Assembly: GCF_029946505.1 (NCBI RefSeq)
Contig: NZ_JARZHG010000018.1
Location: 1-64,000 of the forward strand
From: Polyangium sp. y55x31
GTDB taxonomy: Bacteria; Myxococcota_A; Polyangia; Polyangiales; Polyangiaceae
DNA length: 64,000 nt
Reading direction: 5' to 3'
Shown here: piece by piece, positions 53,997-62,898 of the stretch
Layout: each line of letters begins with the position of its first letter
Numbering within the stretch: position 1 is the stretch's first letter
The notes under the pieces: model-generated
Told to the model about the DNA's origin: nothing
Seen by the model: the letters and a program-made list of their open reading frames with translations, nothing else
Database searches by the model: none
Made by a program: the position numbers and the translations under genes

Positions 53997-54039
53997 TCCG
54001 CGCCTCGTGCTTCGTCGGGTCGCGTGGGCGAGCCGCGCG

Positions 54040-55176
54040 TCAACGCCCATGGGGCAACCTGAAGCAGAAAACCGTGCCTTGCGCGGCAGGATCGATCCAG
54101 ATCGACCCGCCGTGCGCCTCCACCGCGAGCCGACAAAACGCGAGCCCGAGCCCGCGGCCTGCGCGCGTGTCGCTCCCCGGAAGTGCGTCGACCTGCACGT
54201 AACGATCGAAGATCCGCTCGTGCATCGACTCCGGAATGCCCGGCCCCGTATCGGCCACGCGCACGACCACGAACGGCCCTTCGCCGGCCGACACGCCGAT
54301 CGAGACCGGCGCGCCGCGCGGCGCATAACGGAGCGCGTTGTCGACCAGGTTCTCGAACACGCGGCGCACGAGATCCACGTCGGCCTCGATCGCGGGCAGC
54401 CCGCTCGCCACCTGCACGAGGAGGCGCTGATCGCGCTCGGCGGCTCGCACGCCGGCCGCGTTCGCCACGGCCACCGCCACGGCGCCGACGTCGACGGAGC
54501 TCCGCCGCGGATCGAGCTTGCCGTCGTCGGCCTTTCCGATGTCGAGCAGGTTCATCACGAGCCGCTTCATCGTCTGCACCTCGCGCACGATCCACGCCGC
54601 GCTCTCCTTCCCGTCCGCGGAGAGCGACGCCTCGCGCGCGAGCAGGTGCGCGTGCAGCTCGATCGAGCTCACGGGGCTCTTCAGATCGTGCACGACGAAC
54701 GACACGAGCTGCTCTTTCTGGAGCTGCAGCCGCACGAGGTCGTCGCGTTGCTTTCGGATCACCCGGAAGTGATCGTGCAGCTCCGCGCTGAGCTGCCGGA
54801 TGCGCAGGAGCGTCTGCACGCGCGTCACGAGCTCGGCGGGGCGCACCGGCTTCGTGAGAAAATCGTCGGCGCCGGCGCGGCTCGCGCGATCGAACGTCTC
54901 GAGGTCTCGGAGGGCCGTCAAAAACACGACGGGCGTCTCGTCCCCGCGTGGCAGGGCGCGCAGCCGCGTGCACGTGGCGAACCCGTCGAGCCCGGGCATA
55001 CGCACATCGAGCAGCACGAGATCGGGCGCTTCGCGGACGAACACCTCGAGCGCGTGTTCTCCCGTCGTCGCGGTCACGACGTCGTAGCCCTCGACGCGCA
55101 GCGTCTCCTCGGCCAGAGCGCGGTTCTGCTCGCTGTCGTCCACGACGAGCACCTTCGGGGGCGGCGGCTCCTGCAT
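54040..55176 (-). CDS. Response regulator-histidine kinase hybrid
   Basis: A 378-residue cytoplasmic protein. Residues 8-125 form a receiver with Asp57 (LVLLDVRMPGLDG), the acidic pair DD13-14 and Lys109 (FLTKPV). A kinase follows: His163 in FVVHDLKSPVSS, N box NLVDNALRYAP, G1 DTGPGIP, F IFDRYVQV, G2 GRGLGLAF. The receiver-first order means the kinase activity is probably set by phosphorylation from another kinase. No membrane helix. No partner is adjacent. Confidence 0.92.
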   Translation of the reverse strand: MQEPPPPKVLVVDDSEQNRALAEETLRVEGYDVVTATTGEHALEVFVREAPDLVLLDVRMPGLDGFATCTRLRALPRGDETPVVFLTALRDLETFDRASRAGADDFLTKPVRPAELVTRVQTLLRIRQLSAELHDHFRVIRKQRDDLVRLQLQKEQLVSFVVHDLKSPVSSIELHAHLLAREASLSADGKESAAWIVREVQTMKRLVMNLLDIGKADDGKLDPRRSSVDVGAVAVAVANAAGVRAAERDQRLLVQVASGLPAIEADVDLVRRVFENLVDNALRYAPRGAPVSIGVSAGEGPFVVVRVADTGPGIPESMHERIFDRYVQVDALPGSDTRAGRGLGLAFCRLAVEAHGGSIWIDPAAQGTVFCFRLPHGR

Positions 55177-55463
55177 GATGTATCAAAAAATACGCATGGC
55201 CCCCCGGGCCGGGTCAAGCGGGCAATCATTGGAGCACATACGAAACGTCCGTCCGTGGTGCAGGAATCTGCCCAGGATCGGCCTTGTGGCCCGCATCTCC
55301 GAATGCGCTCGCGGACCGGCGCGCGCTTTCCGGAGCGCCAAACGATCCAATGCATCACGGCCGACAATGGCCCGCGCGCCTTCCGCGCGAGCACGCTTCT
55401 GCTCGATGCAAAATGGTTCCCGCCTGCCACGCCAGAAGGTAAGCTCTTCGTTGGAGAACCTTC

Positions 55464-56603
55464 ATGATTGCCAGAAACTCGCGTACTTCGTCGATGCTCC
55501 GTTCCTTCCTTTCGGGCTCGGGTGTCATCTCCTTGACCGCTCTCTTGCTCGCGCTCCCCGTCGTTTCCGCGTGTGGGGACGGGTCCAGCGGAACGGGCGG
55601 CTCGGGCGCCGCCGGGGCCTCGGGCGGCGCGGGTGGCATGGGCGGCATGGGCGGCATGGGTGGCATGGGTGGCATGGGCGGCGGCCCGCCGGCCGATCCT
55701 TGCGACTGGCCGCATGACGCCGTGGTCGAGGTCGCCGACGCGGCGGCCTTGAAAGACGCGCTCTCCAAGGCCGCGCCCGGCCAGCTCATCCGCCTCGCGG
55801 CGGGCACCTATGCCGATACGTTCGACCTCGAGATGGTGAGCGGCACCGCGGACAAACCCATCGTCGTGTGCGGCCCGCGCGAGGCGATCCTCGACGCGAG
55901 CGCCATGCCTTCGAACACCGGCCTGCGCTTGCTCCAGGTGAATTACTGGGTCGTCTCGGGCATCACGATCACGGGCGGCCGCAAGGGCATCTACGTCGAC
56001 GGATCGAGCGACAACGTCCTCTCGAATCTCTTCGTGCACGACGTCGGCGAGATCGCCATTCAGCTCCGCAATGGGGCCAGCCGCAACACGGTCGAGTATT
56101 GCGAGATCACGAACACGGGCCTCGCCGTGCCGGATTCGGCCGAGGGCGTCTACGTGGGCAGCGACGACAGCGCCTGGCCGGATCCGAATACGCCGGACGC
56201 CTGCGACGGCACGAAGATCCTCTGGAACAAGTTCGGCCCCGGCATCAAGACCGAGCACGTCGACCTGAAGGAGGGCACGCAGGGCGGCGAGGTCCGCGGA
56301 AATACCTTCAATGGCGAGGGCCTCACGCCCGACGGCTCGGAGGACTCGTGGGTGGCCGTCACGGGCAGCAAGTACCTCTTCGCGGAGAACGTCGGCGAAA
56401 AGAGCCCGAAGGACGGCTTCGTCGTGCGCCAGGCGACGATGGGCTGGGGCAACGACAACATCTTCGAGAAGAACACGGCGAACGGCATCGACAACCCGAA
56501 CCTCGGCATCAACATCGGCCCTGGCACGACGGGCAACGTCGTGAAATGCGACAACACGATCACGGGCACGGGCATGCTCTCGAACATCGAATGCACGAAT
56601 TGA
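55464..56603 (+). CDS. Right-handed beta-helix (pectate-lyase-like) lipoprotein
   Basis: A 379-residue protein. ATG 55464 follows GGAGAACCTTC. The signal ends in a lipobox VVSAC. A Gly/Met spacer (GGMGGMGGMGGMGGMGGG) precedes a helix domain with ladder-like strands: PIVVCGPREAILDASAM, LRLLQVNYWVVSGITITGG, LSNLFVHDVGEIAIQLRNGA, IFEKNTANGIDNPN. It resembles polysaccharide lyases and pectinesterase-like beta helices. The catalytic residues are not certain. Surface anchored; glycan substrate likely. Confidence 0.8.
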   Translation: MIARNSRTSSMLRSFLSGSGVISLTALLLALPVVSACGDGSSGTGGSGAAGASGGAGGMGGMGGMGGMGGMGGGPPADPCDWPHDAVVEVADAAALKDALSKAAPGQLIRLAAGTYADTFDLEMVSGTADKPIVVCGPREAILDASAMPSNTGLRLLQVNYWVVSGITITGGRKGIYVDGSSDNVLSNLFVHDVGEIAIQLRNGASRNTVEYCEITNTGLAVPDSAEGVYVGSDDSAWPDPNTPDACDGTKILWNKFGPGIKTEHVDLKEGTQGGEVRGNTFNGEGLTPDGSEDSWVAVTGSKYLFAENVGEKSPKDGFVVRQATMGWGNDNIFEKNTANGIDNPNLGINIGPGTTGNVVKCDNTITGTGMLSNIECTN

Positions 56604-56725
56604 GGCGCGCCGCGCCCATTTCGACGACGCCCCTCCCGGGCCCGGCTCGCTGGATCGCTTCGCGCGGGATCGTCCTTGCGCCGATCGAGCGAGCCGGGTA
56701 AAACCCTCGCCGAGACGTCCCCGTC

Positions 56726-57229
56726 ATGAAGGCGAAACATCTGCGCATCCGGATCGAGCAATGCCTGGCCCTCGCCAAGGCGTCGAACTGCCCCCGCCGC
56801 AAGTTCGGCGCCCTCCTGCTCGACCCCGACCGCAACGTCATCCTGATGGACGGCTACAACGGCGGCCCCCGCGGCGGCGGCGACCTCTGCGGGGGCGACG
56901 TGTGCTTGCGGGACAGCATGAACATCCCGAGCGGCACGCGCATGGAGATCGGCTGCCACCACGCCGAGATGAACGTCGTCTGCAACGCGGCCGCGAGCGG
57001 CGTGGCCACGCGGGGCGCGTGGATCATCGTCACGGGCGAGCCGTGCATCCTGTGCGCCAAGCTCATCCACCACGCGGGCATCACGAAGGTCATCGTGGTG
57101 GCCGAGGGGTATGCGGGCGAAAACGGCGTCGAGTATCTGACCCGACACGGCATCCTCGTGGAAACGACGGAGGGCCCGAAAGATCCGCGCCTCTCGGGTG
57201 TGGCCGGGGGCGAGGGCGGCCCCGCTTGA
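56726..57229 (+). CDS. dCMP-deaminase-like zinc enzyme
   Basis: A 167-residue cytidine/deoxycytidylate deaminase-fold protein. The zinc site is His79 and Glu81 (CHHAEMNVV) with Cys107 and Cys110 (PCILC). GGDLCGGDVC precedes the active site and is a likely second Cys pair, as in ComEB-type dCMP deaminases. It converts dCMP to dUMP if the family holds. ATG 56726 is 122 bp after the beta-helix gene. The APP1-like gene follows 47 bp later. Confidence 0.88.
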   Translation: MKAKHLRIRIEQCLALAKASNCPRRKFGALLLDPDRNVILMDGYNGGPRGGGDLCGGDVCLRDSMNIPSGTRMEIGCHHAEMNVVCNAAASGVATRGAWIIVTGEPCILCAKLIHHAGITKVIVVAEGYAGENGVEYLTRHGILVETTEGPKDPRLSGVAGGEGGPA

Positions 57230-57276
57230 CGGGTCGTTGACGGCCGTCCGGCCCGGGCTCTATCGTTTTCCCTACG

Positions 57277-58506
57277 ATGGTCCCGGACGACTTCGACAAG
57301 ACCGCCGCCGACGAGAAGATCGCGACGATCGAGCGCCTCCTCGCGGGCCACACCGACCGGTCCGAGGAGGCGCGAATCCTCGACCTCCTGCGTGGCGCCC
57401 GCCCGCGCGAGCTCGACCATCTCCTCGGGCGCCTGCCCCTCGACCGGCTCTTCTCGGGCATCGACGACCGCATCGTTGGTCCGGACAACCGCACGGCCCT
57501 CTTCCGCCTTCTCTGCGAGGAGCGGCTCTCCGACCTCTCCATCCCCACGCGCGCCGCGCTCGTCTTCGCGCTCCAGCGGGGCCGCACGGGCAGCGCCGAC
57601 GAAGCGGCGATCGGAAAGATCCTCCTCGGCACGCGCGGCGCGGAGCTCACCGCGCTGAAGAACGCCATCGACGACAGCGGCGATCACCGCGACCTCCAGC
57701 AGCTCCTCTATCGCGACCTCGACGACGACCTCCTCCGCGAGCGGCTCCTCGAACATTTCCGCATCGCCGCCGCGCCGCGCGCCGATTTGAAGGTCCTTTC
57801 GGACATCGACGACACGCTGTACCCGAACTGGAAAGACACCCGTTATCCCCGCACGAAAGAGCCCCGCCCCTACCCCGGCGTGCGCGCCTTTTACAACGAG
57901 CTCGACCTCGCCTTCTCCCCGCACGACGGCCTCGGCGACCTCACCTTTTTGACGGCCCGCCCCGGCGATCGCGCCGGCTTCGGCGAAGGGATCACACGCA
58001 AGCACCTCACGGCGCGCGGCCTCCCTTATGCCAAGGTCCTCACCGGCGATTTCGGCCACCTCGCCACGCACGACCTCATGGCCGACAAGAAATACGGGAG
58101 CTTCATCGAATACCGCAAGCTCTTCCCCGAATACACGTTCGTCTTCTGCGGCGACAGCGGCCAGGGCGACGCCATCGCCGGCGCCCGCATGATGGAGCAC
58201 CCCGGCGGCGGCATGCGCGCCGTGTTCATTCACGACGTCGTGAACACGAATGCCGAGGGCCGCGCCGCGTGGCGCGCGAAAGGCGTCGCCTTCAATGACA
58301 CCTACATCGGCCACGCGCTCGACGCGCACCTCGCCGGCCTCCTCAGCCTCGCCGCGCTCCGCCGCGTCGCCGACTCCGCGCTCCGCGATCTCCGCGACGT
58401 CCCCTTCACCGACCCCGCCCAGCGCGAGGCCCGCTGGACCGAATTTCGTCGCGACCTCGAACGCGTGAACGTGCTCTTGTCGGAGGGCGAGCGCCTCTCC
58501 CTCTAG
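57277..58506 (+). CDS. APP1-like (DUF2183) phosphatase with N-terminal annexin-like helical repeats
   Basis: A 409-residue protein. The C-terminal part has the HAD-type motif VLSDIDDTLYPNW (DxDxT at 176-180), and FVFCGDSGQGD near residue 287, typical of yeast APP1 phosphatidate phosphatase. Residues 10-150 are helices with two possible annexin-like units: TDRSEEARILDLLRGARPRELD and GSADEAAIGKILLGTRGAELTALK, each followed by DLDD-type acidic ends. Annexins bind membranes in a Ca2+-dependent way, which would fit a lipid phosphatase, but the repeat call is by eye. Lipid substrate not established. Confidence 0.75.
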   Translation: MVPDDFDKTAADEKIATIERLLAGHTDRSEEARILDLLRGARPRELDHLLGRLPLDRLFSGIDDRIVGPDNRTALFRLLCEERLSDLSIPTRAALVFALQRGRTGSADEAAIGKILLGTRGAELTALKNAIDDSGDHRDLQQLLYRDLDDDLLRERLLEHFRIAAAPRADLKVLSDIDDTLYPNWKDTRYPRTKEPRPYPGVRAFYNELDLAFSPHDGLGDLTFLTARPGDRAGFGEGITRKHLTARGLPYAKVLTGDFGHLATHDLMADKKYGSFIEYRKLFPEYTFVFCGDSGQGDAIAGARMMEHPGGGMRAVFIHDVVNTNAEGRAAWRAKGVAFNDTYIGHALDAHLAGLLSLAALRRVADSALRDLRDVPFTDPAQREARWTEFRRDLERVNVLLSEGERLSL

Positions 58507-58547
58507 CCGCATTGCGAGCCGCGGATCCGGCGTGATACCGTCCACGC

Positions 58548-61286
58548 ATGTTTGCCCGCTCGCGCTGTTTCCTTGGGGTCCTTTCTGCCGCGCCGTTCCT
58601 CGGGCTCCTCGCCTGTGGAGGCGCGCCCGAGCCCCCGCCCTCGCCGCCGTCGCCCGTGGCCAAACCCGCTCCGAGCCCCGCGGCGCCGCCCGCCCCGGCG
58701 GGCCCTTGCGGGGTCGCGGACGTGCTCCGAAAGAAGGTCCCCGCGCTCCTGGGCAAAGGCAAGCTCGACCGCGCCGCGCGCGTCATGACGCGCGTGCGGG
58801 AGCTCTGCCCCGAGCCGACTCCCGAGGTTTTGGCCGAGGATCTGGCGACGAGCGCCGAGCTCGCCGTCGAGCTTTACGATTTCACCTTCGCGTACAAGAC
58901 CCTGACCAAGCTCTTCCGGATGCCCGGCACGAGCGACGCCACGAAAAAACGCGCGGATGCGGCCTTCGCGGCGGCCCAGAAGGCCAGCAAGAGGCTCGAG
59001 GACCTGTACGCGACGAACATCACGAAGGTGGCGCTTCCTCTCGTCGTGCAGGCCGACGCGCTCGCGGCCAAGGGCGACGAGGCTTCGCTCCGCGCCGCCC
59101 GCGAGGCATACCTCGGCGCCTTCGCGGCACACCCGAATGGACAGGCCCTCTTCGGCGCGGCCCTCGTGACGCGCAGGCTCGGCGACGCCGCGGAGGCCCA
59201 GAGGCTCTTCGATCGCGCCTTCGCGCTGCTCGGCAGACTCGAACGACAAACGCCGAAGGTCGTCCTGCCAAACCGTGATGTTTTCGGGGAATGGGTGGGT
59301 TGGTCGAGCGACGGCCGTCATCTCGCCCTCCGGCAAGAGCAGGCCATGGGCGGCGGCGACGTCGAGCTGTCCGTCTTCAACGCGGCGACGGGCCGCGAGC
59401 ACCTCCACCTCTTTTTGCCCTGGAGCCAGGAGGACCACGCCGCCTTGTCGAGCGACGGCAAGCTCCTCGGCGTGAAGACCTCCGCCAAGGGGTTCGTCCT
59501 CGATGTCGCCTCGCGCCTCGTCGTGCGCGAGCTCGCCGACCTCCCCGTCGCGGACACGAGTGCCTTTTCGCCCGATCTCGGGCGGCTCGCGGCCGTGAAA
59601 TACGACGAGGCCGTCCTCCTCGATTTCGCGCAGATCGAACGAATCCCCGTGAAGGACGGATTGCCTTTCGGGCCGGCGGCGCCCGTCGGGCTCGCTTACT
59701 CGCCGGACGGGCAGATGCTCGCCATTCCCTGCGCCGACGAGAAGGTCCGCCTCTGGGACATCAACAAACGTCGCGTGTCCGTGACCCTCGCGGGGCACAA
59801 AGGAAACGCAGGTCACCTCGCGTTCTCGCGCGATGGAAAGCACCTCGCCACGTCCGACGCCATGAGCGGCGACGTGAGACTCTGGAACACGCGCACCGGC
59901 GCCCAGGAGACCTCGTTTTCGCTCGGCGCGGACGACCCCGCCTGGGACCTCGCCGTCTCGCACGACGGATCGCTCATCGCCACGGGAAACACGAATGGCG
60001 TCTCCGTGTGGGACGCGAAGAACGGCACGGTCCGGACCAAGATCGGCGACAAGTTCTTCATGACCGGGTTCGCATTCTCGCCGGACGGCCAGCGCATCGC
60101 CGGCGGATGCGACGGCGGCCCGCTGTGCGTGGTCGACGTGAACAGCGGCGCCGAGCAAATGAAGATCGCTTTGCAAGATGCGGGCATCAGCTCCCTGTCC
60201 GTCACGGCCGACGGAAAAACCCTCGCCGTGCGGCCCTGGGATGCGACGGTGCGCCTCCTCGATCTCGAAAAGGGCACCTTGCGGAGCACCCTCACCCTTC
60301 CCGACGACGAGGGCGAGATCGGTTTTTCGAGAGATGGCAAGCTCCTCGGCGCGGGTGGAAAAACCGTACGCGTGTGGAACATCGAGACGGGCCAGATCGT
60401 CCGCGAGGAAACTTTGCCCGCAGCGGCCTCCTCGTTCGCCATGTCGCCCGATGGCTCGCGCGTCGCGGTCGACGTGGGCAAGACGATTCGCGTCATTCCC
60501 CTCGCGACGAACGAACCGATCCGTGAATTCGCCGGGCACACCGGCAACATACGCGCCCTCGCGTTCTCGCCCGATGGAAAGCTCCTCGCCTCCGGCTCGC
60601 ACGACCACACCGTACGGCTCTGGAACGTCACCTCGGGCCTGGAAGAGCGGATTCTGCGGGGGCATACGGGCTTGGTCGAGACGGTCGCATTCTCGCCGGA
60701 CGGCAAGCTCCTCGCCTCGGGCTCGCAGGACACCTCCGCGATGCTCTGGGACGTCGAGACCGGCAAGCCCCGCCAAACCTTCCAGGATCCCAAGGCGCGG
60801 CGATCCGAAATGGTCGAGGACGTCGTGTTTTCCTCCGACGGCAAGCTCCTCGCCGTGGGAGGGCTCAGCAACAGCTTGCGCATCTGGGAACTCGAAACCG
60901 GCAAGGCGCGCTCGATGCCCAAATCGTCGACCAGCCCCTTCGCCTTGGCCTTCACGCCCGACGGAAAGTGGCTCGTCACGGGCTTCGGCGACGGCACGCT
61001 CCTCTTTCAGCGCCCCACGAGCGAGGGCCCGACCGCCTCGATTCATTTTCTCAACAAGCAGGACGCGGCCCACGTCCTCGACAGCGACGGCCACGCCGAC
61101 TTCCTCGGCAAAACCCCCTGCGCCGCGCGCGCCCGCCTCCAGTGCCGCGCCGGCCGCTTCGGAATGCCGTTCGACCTCTGCGAGGAGCGCGCCTTTTCGA
61201 GCGGCCTGCTCGCCACGATCCTCGCCGGAAAGCCCGCCGGAGACGACCCCGCGCATGAGGATGTTCCCCCGCGTTGCGCCCCCTGA
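58548..61286 (+). CDS. WD40-repeat lipoprotein
   Basis: A 912-residue protein. The signal ends LGLLAC. After a Pro/Ala linker and a TPR-like helical part (residues 60-235), it contains about thirteen WD40 units with the SxDGK signature and terminal LWD or VWD pairs (AFSPDGKLLASGSHDHTVRLW and variants). Thirteen to fourteen blades would make two propellers. It is exported and likely binds a partner; no enzyme motif is visible. The C-terminal 70 residues hold four Cys (CAARARLQCRAG, DLCEE). Confidence 0.85.
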   Translation: MFARSRCFLGVLSAAPFLGLLACGGAPEPPPSPPSPVAKPAPSPAAPPAPAGPCGVADVLRKKVPALLGKGKLDRAARVMTRVRELCPEPTPEVLAEDLATSAELAVELYDFTFAYKTLTKLFRMPGTSDATKKRADAAFAAAQKASKRLEDLYATNITKVALPLVVQADALAAKGDEASLRAAREAYLGAFAAHPNGQALFGAALVTRRLGDAAEAQRLFDRAFALLGRLERQTPKVVLPNRDVFGEWVGWSSDGRHLALRQEQAMGGGDVELSVFNAATGREHLHLFLPWSQEDHAALSSDGKLLGVKTSAKGFVLDVASRLVVRELADLPVADTSAFSPDLGRLAAVKYDEAVLLDFAQIERIPVKDGLPFGPAAPVGLAYSPDGQMLAIPCADEKVRLWDINKRRVSVTLAGHKGNAGHLAFSRDGKHLATSDAMSGDVRLWNTRTGAQETSFSLGADDPAWDLAVSHDGSLIATGNTNGVSVWDAKNGTVRTKIGDKFFMTGFAFSPDGQRIAGGCDGGPLCVVDVNSGAEQMKIALQDAGISSLSVTADGKTLAVRPWDATVRLLDLEKGTLRSTLTLPDDEGEIGFSRDGKLLGAGGKTVRVWNIETGQIVREETLPAAASSFAMSPDGSRVAVDVGKTIRVIPLATNEPIREFAGHTGNIRALAFSPDGKLLASGSHDHTVRLWNVTSGLEERILRGHTGLVETVAFSPDGKLLASGSQDTSAMLWDVETGKPRQTFQDPKARRSEMVEDVVFSSDGKLLAVGGLSNSLRIWELETGKARSMPKSSTSPFALAFTPDGKWLVTGFGDGTLLFQRPTSEGPTASIHFLNKQDAAHVLDSDGHADFLGKTPCAARARLQCRAGRFGMPFDLCEERAFSSGLLATILAGKPAGDDPAHEDVPPRCAP

Positions 61287-61374
61287 ACCGGTTCGTCCTG
61301 GCCCGGACTTTTCCTGTCACACCTCTCCAAACTCCCCCTCCCCACGTCGGCGTCCTTCTGGTACGGTCCGATGC

Positions 61375-62880
61375 ATGGCTGTGGTCGTCACCGAGCAATC
61401 GATCGCCGAGTGGGCGCCGAACGAGAAGGCGCTCCTCGACGCGAAGTCGCTCTTGCGGAAAGGCGCGCTGAAGAAGCTCGCCAAGAACGACGATGGGACC
61501 CTCGCCTTCGGCCACTGCGACGGCTCTGGCAGCTCGCCTTATGCGGTCTCCGTGGACCTCGCGACCGGGGCGGACAAACCCACCGTCCGCTGCACCTGCC
61601 CTTCGCGCCTCTTCCCTTGCAAGCACGGGCTCGCGCTCCTGCTCGCTTATGCGCAAAAAGGCGCGCTCTTCCCCGTCGAAGAGCCGCCGAAGGACCTCGT
61701 CCAGAAACGCGAAAAGCAGGCCGCCCAGAAGGCCGCCGCCGCCGAAAAGAAGCCGGCCGCCGCCGCCCCGCGCGTCAACAAGACCGCGCAAGCCAAGAAG
61801 GCCAAGGAGCAGAGCGACGCCCTCGATACCCTGGAGACGTTCCTCGTCGACCTCGTCGCGGGCGGCCTCGGCGGCCTCTCCGGAAAGAGCATCGAGGCGA
61901 TCGAGCACCAGGCGAAGCGCATGGCCGACGCCGACATGAAGCGCACGGCCGGCGTGCTCACGCGCCTCGCGTCGTACGTGTCCGGCGAATGGCTCGGCGA
62001 CGAGGACGACGACGACGCGCCCGGCGTGCGGGACGTGGCGCGGGGCCTCGGCGAGGCGCAGGAGGCGCGTATCGCGTTCACGCTCACGCAGCTCTACACC
62101 ACGGTTCGTCGTGGGAAAAAGGCGCTCGAAGGGAAATTCGTCGAGGAGGGCACGACGCAGAGCGAGGCCGACGCGCAGCTCGAATCGATCCTCGGCAAAG
62201 CGTGGCGATTGCCCGAGCTCCGGGAAGCGGGCTACTGGGTCAAGAATCGCAAGTTCCTCGAGCTCGCGCACGAGCGATCCGACGACGAGATCACCGAGTT
62301 CGCCACGGCGATCGGCTTTTTGGTGGACCTCGACGATGGCTCGGTCGTCTGCGAGGTGACCTCGCTCCCGTTCCACACCCTGCCTTTCACGAAGCTCCGC
62401 GCCTCGCGCATGGGCACGCTCGAAATCGCCGAAGCCGCGCTCTATCCGGGCGACCTCGTCAATCGCCGCGTCCGCTGGGACGAAAAGGTCGAGGGCGTCG
62501 TGCGCGAGCGGCCGCGCGAGGCGGCCGATTACGAGGCCGTGCACCGCCACGGAAAACCGCTCGACCCGGTGCTGCGGGCGATGCGCAATCAGCTCAAGAA
62601 CCCGCTCCACCCGCTCGACGCGGTGTTTCTCGTCGCAGCGAAGAAATTCGGCGACGTGGGGGGCGAGCTCGTCCTCGAGGACGAGGCGGGCATGCGGCTC
62701 GTCCTTCGCAACATGAACGACGGCCGGCTCCCGAGCACGGACGCGCTTCGCCACGCGGCGGCGGCGTTTGGCCCGGGGACGCTCGCGGTCCGCCTTCATT
62801 ACGACCTCCTGAAGCGCGCCATCTACGGCGATCCGCTCGCGCTCTTCGTGGGCGACGAGCACCTGCGCCTCCGCGCCTGA
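61375..62880 (+). CDS. SWIM zinc-finger protein
   Basis: A 501-residue cytoplasmic protein. The SWIM motif is CxCx6CxH: Cys73, Cys75, Cys82 and His84 (RCTCPSRLFPCKHGLALLL). ATG 61375 is the frame start; another ATG four bases earlier is out of frame. Following the finger is a Lys/Ala/Gln-rich linker and a largely helical part. In many bacteria SWIM genes lie with HEAT-repeat, MoxR and VWA genes in a conserved cluster; here a HEAT-repeat gene follows 18 bp later and may continue the cluster beyond the window. Confidence 0.88.
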   Translation: MAVVVTEQSIAEWAPNEKALLDAKSLLRKGALKKLAKNDDGTLAFGHCDGSGSSPYAVSVDLATGADKPTVRCTCPSRLFPCKHGLALLLAYAQKGALFPVEEPPKDLVQKREKQAAQKAAAAEKKPAAAAPRVNKTAQAKKAKEQSDALDTLETFLVDLVAGGLGGLSGKSIEAIEHQAKRMADADMKRTAGVLTRLASYVSGEWLGDEDDDDAPGVRDVARGLGEAQEARIAFTLTQLYTTVRRGKKALEGKFVEEGTTQSEADAQLESILGKAWRLPELREAGYWVKNRKFLELAHERSDDEITEFATAIGFLVDLDDGSVVCEVTSLPFHTLPFTKLRASRMGTLEIAEAALYPGDLVNRRVRWDEKVEGVVRERPREAADYEAVHRHGKPLDPVLRAMRNQLKNPLHPLDAVFLVAAKKFGDVGGELVLEDEAGMRLVLRNMNDGRLPSTDALRHAAAAFGPGTLAVRLHYDLLKRAIYGDPLALFVGDEHLRLRA

Positions 62881-62898
62881 TCGAAGAGGAGCACGACG

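Noticed and set aside
55630-55685. 9-bp GGCATGGGC repeat as a phase-variation tract
   Set aside because: The unit is a multiple of three and codes for Gly-Gly-Met, so changes in number would not shift the frame.
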